DNA of 64,000 bases from Luteitalea pratensis (GTDB taxonomy: Bacteria > Acidobacteriota > Vicinamibacteria > Vicinamibacterales > Vicinamibacteraceae): contig NZ_CP015136.1 in assembly GCF_001618865.1 (NCBI RefSeq), forward strand, positions 3,135,001 to 3,199,000, given 5' to 3'. This document shows positions 63,986 to 64,000 of the stretch, in pieces (positions within the stretch are counted from its first letter, which is position 1; the number at the start of each line of letters is the position of its first letter). The position numbers were made by a program, and so were the translations under genes. Under the pieces are notes generated by a model. That model was not told the DNA's origin and made no database searches. It worked only from the letters and a program-made list of their open reading frames with translations.

Positions 63986-64000
63986 TCTGCGGGCTGCGAG

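Noticed and set aside
1-64000. CRISPR array, toxin-antitoxin or phage-defence island
   Set aside because: No regularly spaced direct repeats, Cas proteins, restriction-modification or known defence families were found; the interspersed repeats have irregular spacing and match transposon debris.

Overview
The window is high-GC bacterial DNA that looks like an Acidobacteriota chromosome, most likely class Vicinamibacteria. This is inferred from gene content: many WD40-like/PD40 (TolB-type) beta-propeller proteins with N-terminal winged-helix, HTH or Ser/Thr-kinase domains, an Oar-like TonB receptor, an ECF sigma/kinase pair, and secreted esterases. No rRNA, tRNA, CRISPR array or replication origin was seen.

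Layout: 1-1741, a secreted TPR protein followed by the start of an ASPIC/UnbV-like gene. 2571-4097, a sugar-phosphate isomerase-type TIM barrel coupled to an intact FGE/SUMF1-domain protein, followed by decayed hydrolase and SUMF1 genes. 5203-6048, three small genes (a lipoprotein and two acidic hydrophilic proteins). 6455-10396, a kelch protein, a wrecked kinase/PD40 gene and IS5-type debris. 10397-15971, a YfcC-like carrier, an OmpA/DUF4892 protein and an HTH-PD40 sensor. 16087-19877, a secreted cupin, fused propeller relics and a DUF2252 protein. 20180-23976, a hybrid histidine kinase divergent from a REC-HATPase protein. 24301-26965, DUF378, fasciclin and SDR genes (the last two frameshifted) opposite an XRE-cupin regulator. 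27454-29738, a polyphosphate-type operon: a CYTH protein plus a CYTH-Ppx/GppA fusion. 30725-35158, a frameshifted TolB-like protein, UspA and an NRAMP transporter. 35534-40446, a glycoside-hydrolase remnant, PadR divergent from a carboxylesterase, a damaged transposase and a DGK1/VTE5-like membrane protein. 40977-47497, two winged-helix/PD40 regulators and a secreted metzincin-cupin pair. 47879-52315, a xylose-dehydrogenase-like SDR, DUF427, an M28 peptidase relic and a CocE-type hydrolase. 53135-59564, a TonB receptor facing an ECF sigma-kinase pair. 60969-63845, a GntR / enolase-superfamily dehydratase / DapA-family aldolase operon for a sugar acid.

The most striking feature is the amount of decayed mobile DNA. 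At least twelve fragments of one IS5-family element (terminal repeat GGCGTTGGTGCATGGCT) lie between the genes, and several keep both ends around an internally deleted transposase. A second dispersed repeat, whose consensus is about 50 bp, folds into a small hairpin with a compensatory base change between copies and also lies next to the terminus of a rve-type transposase. Two further repeat families carry TACCCCCA-type motifs. Single-base frameshifts are frequent, several of them in short homopolymers, so part of the apparent pseudogenisation could be sequencing error.
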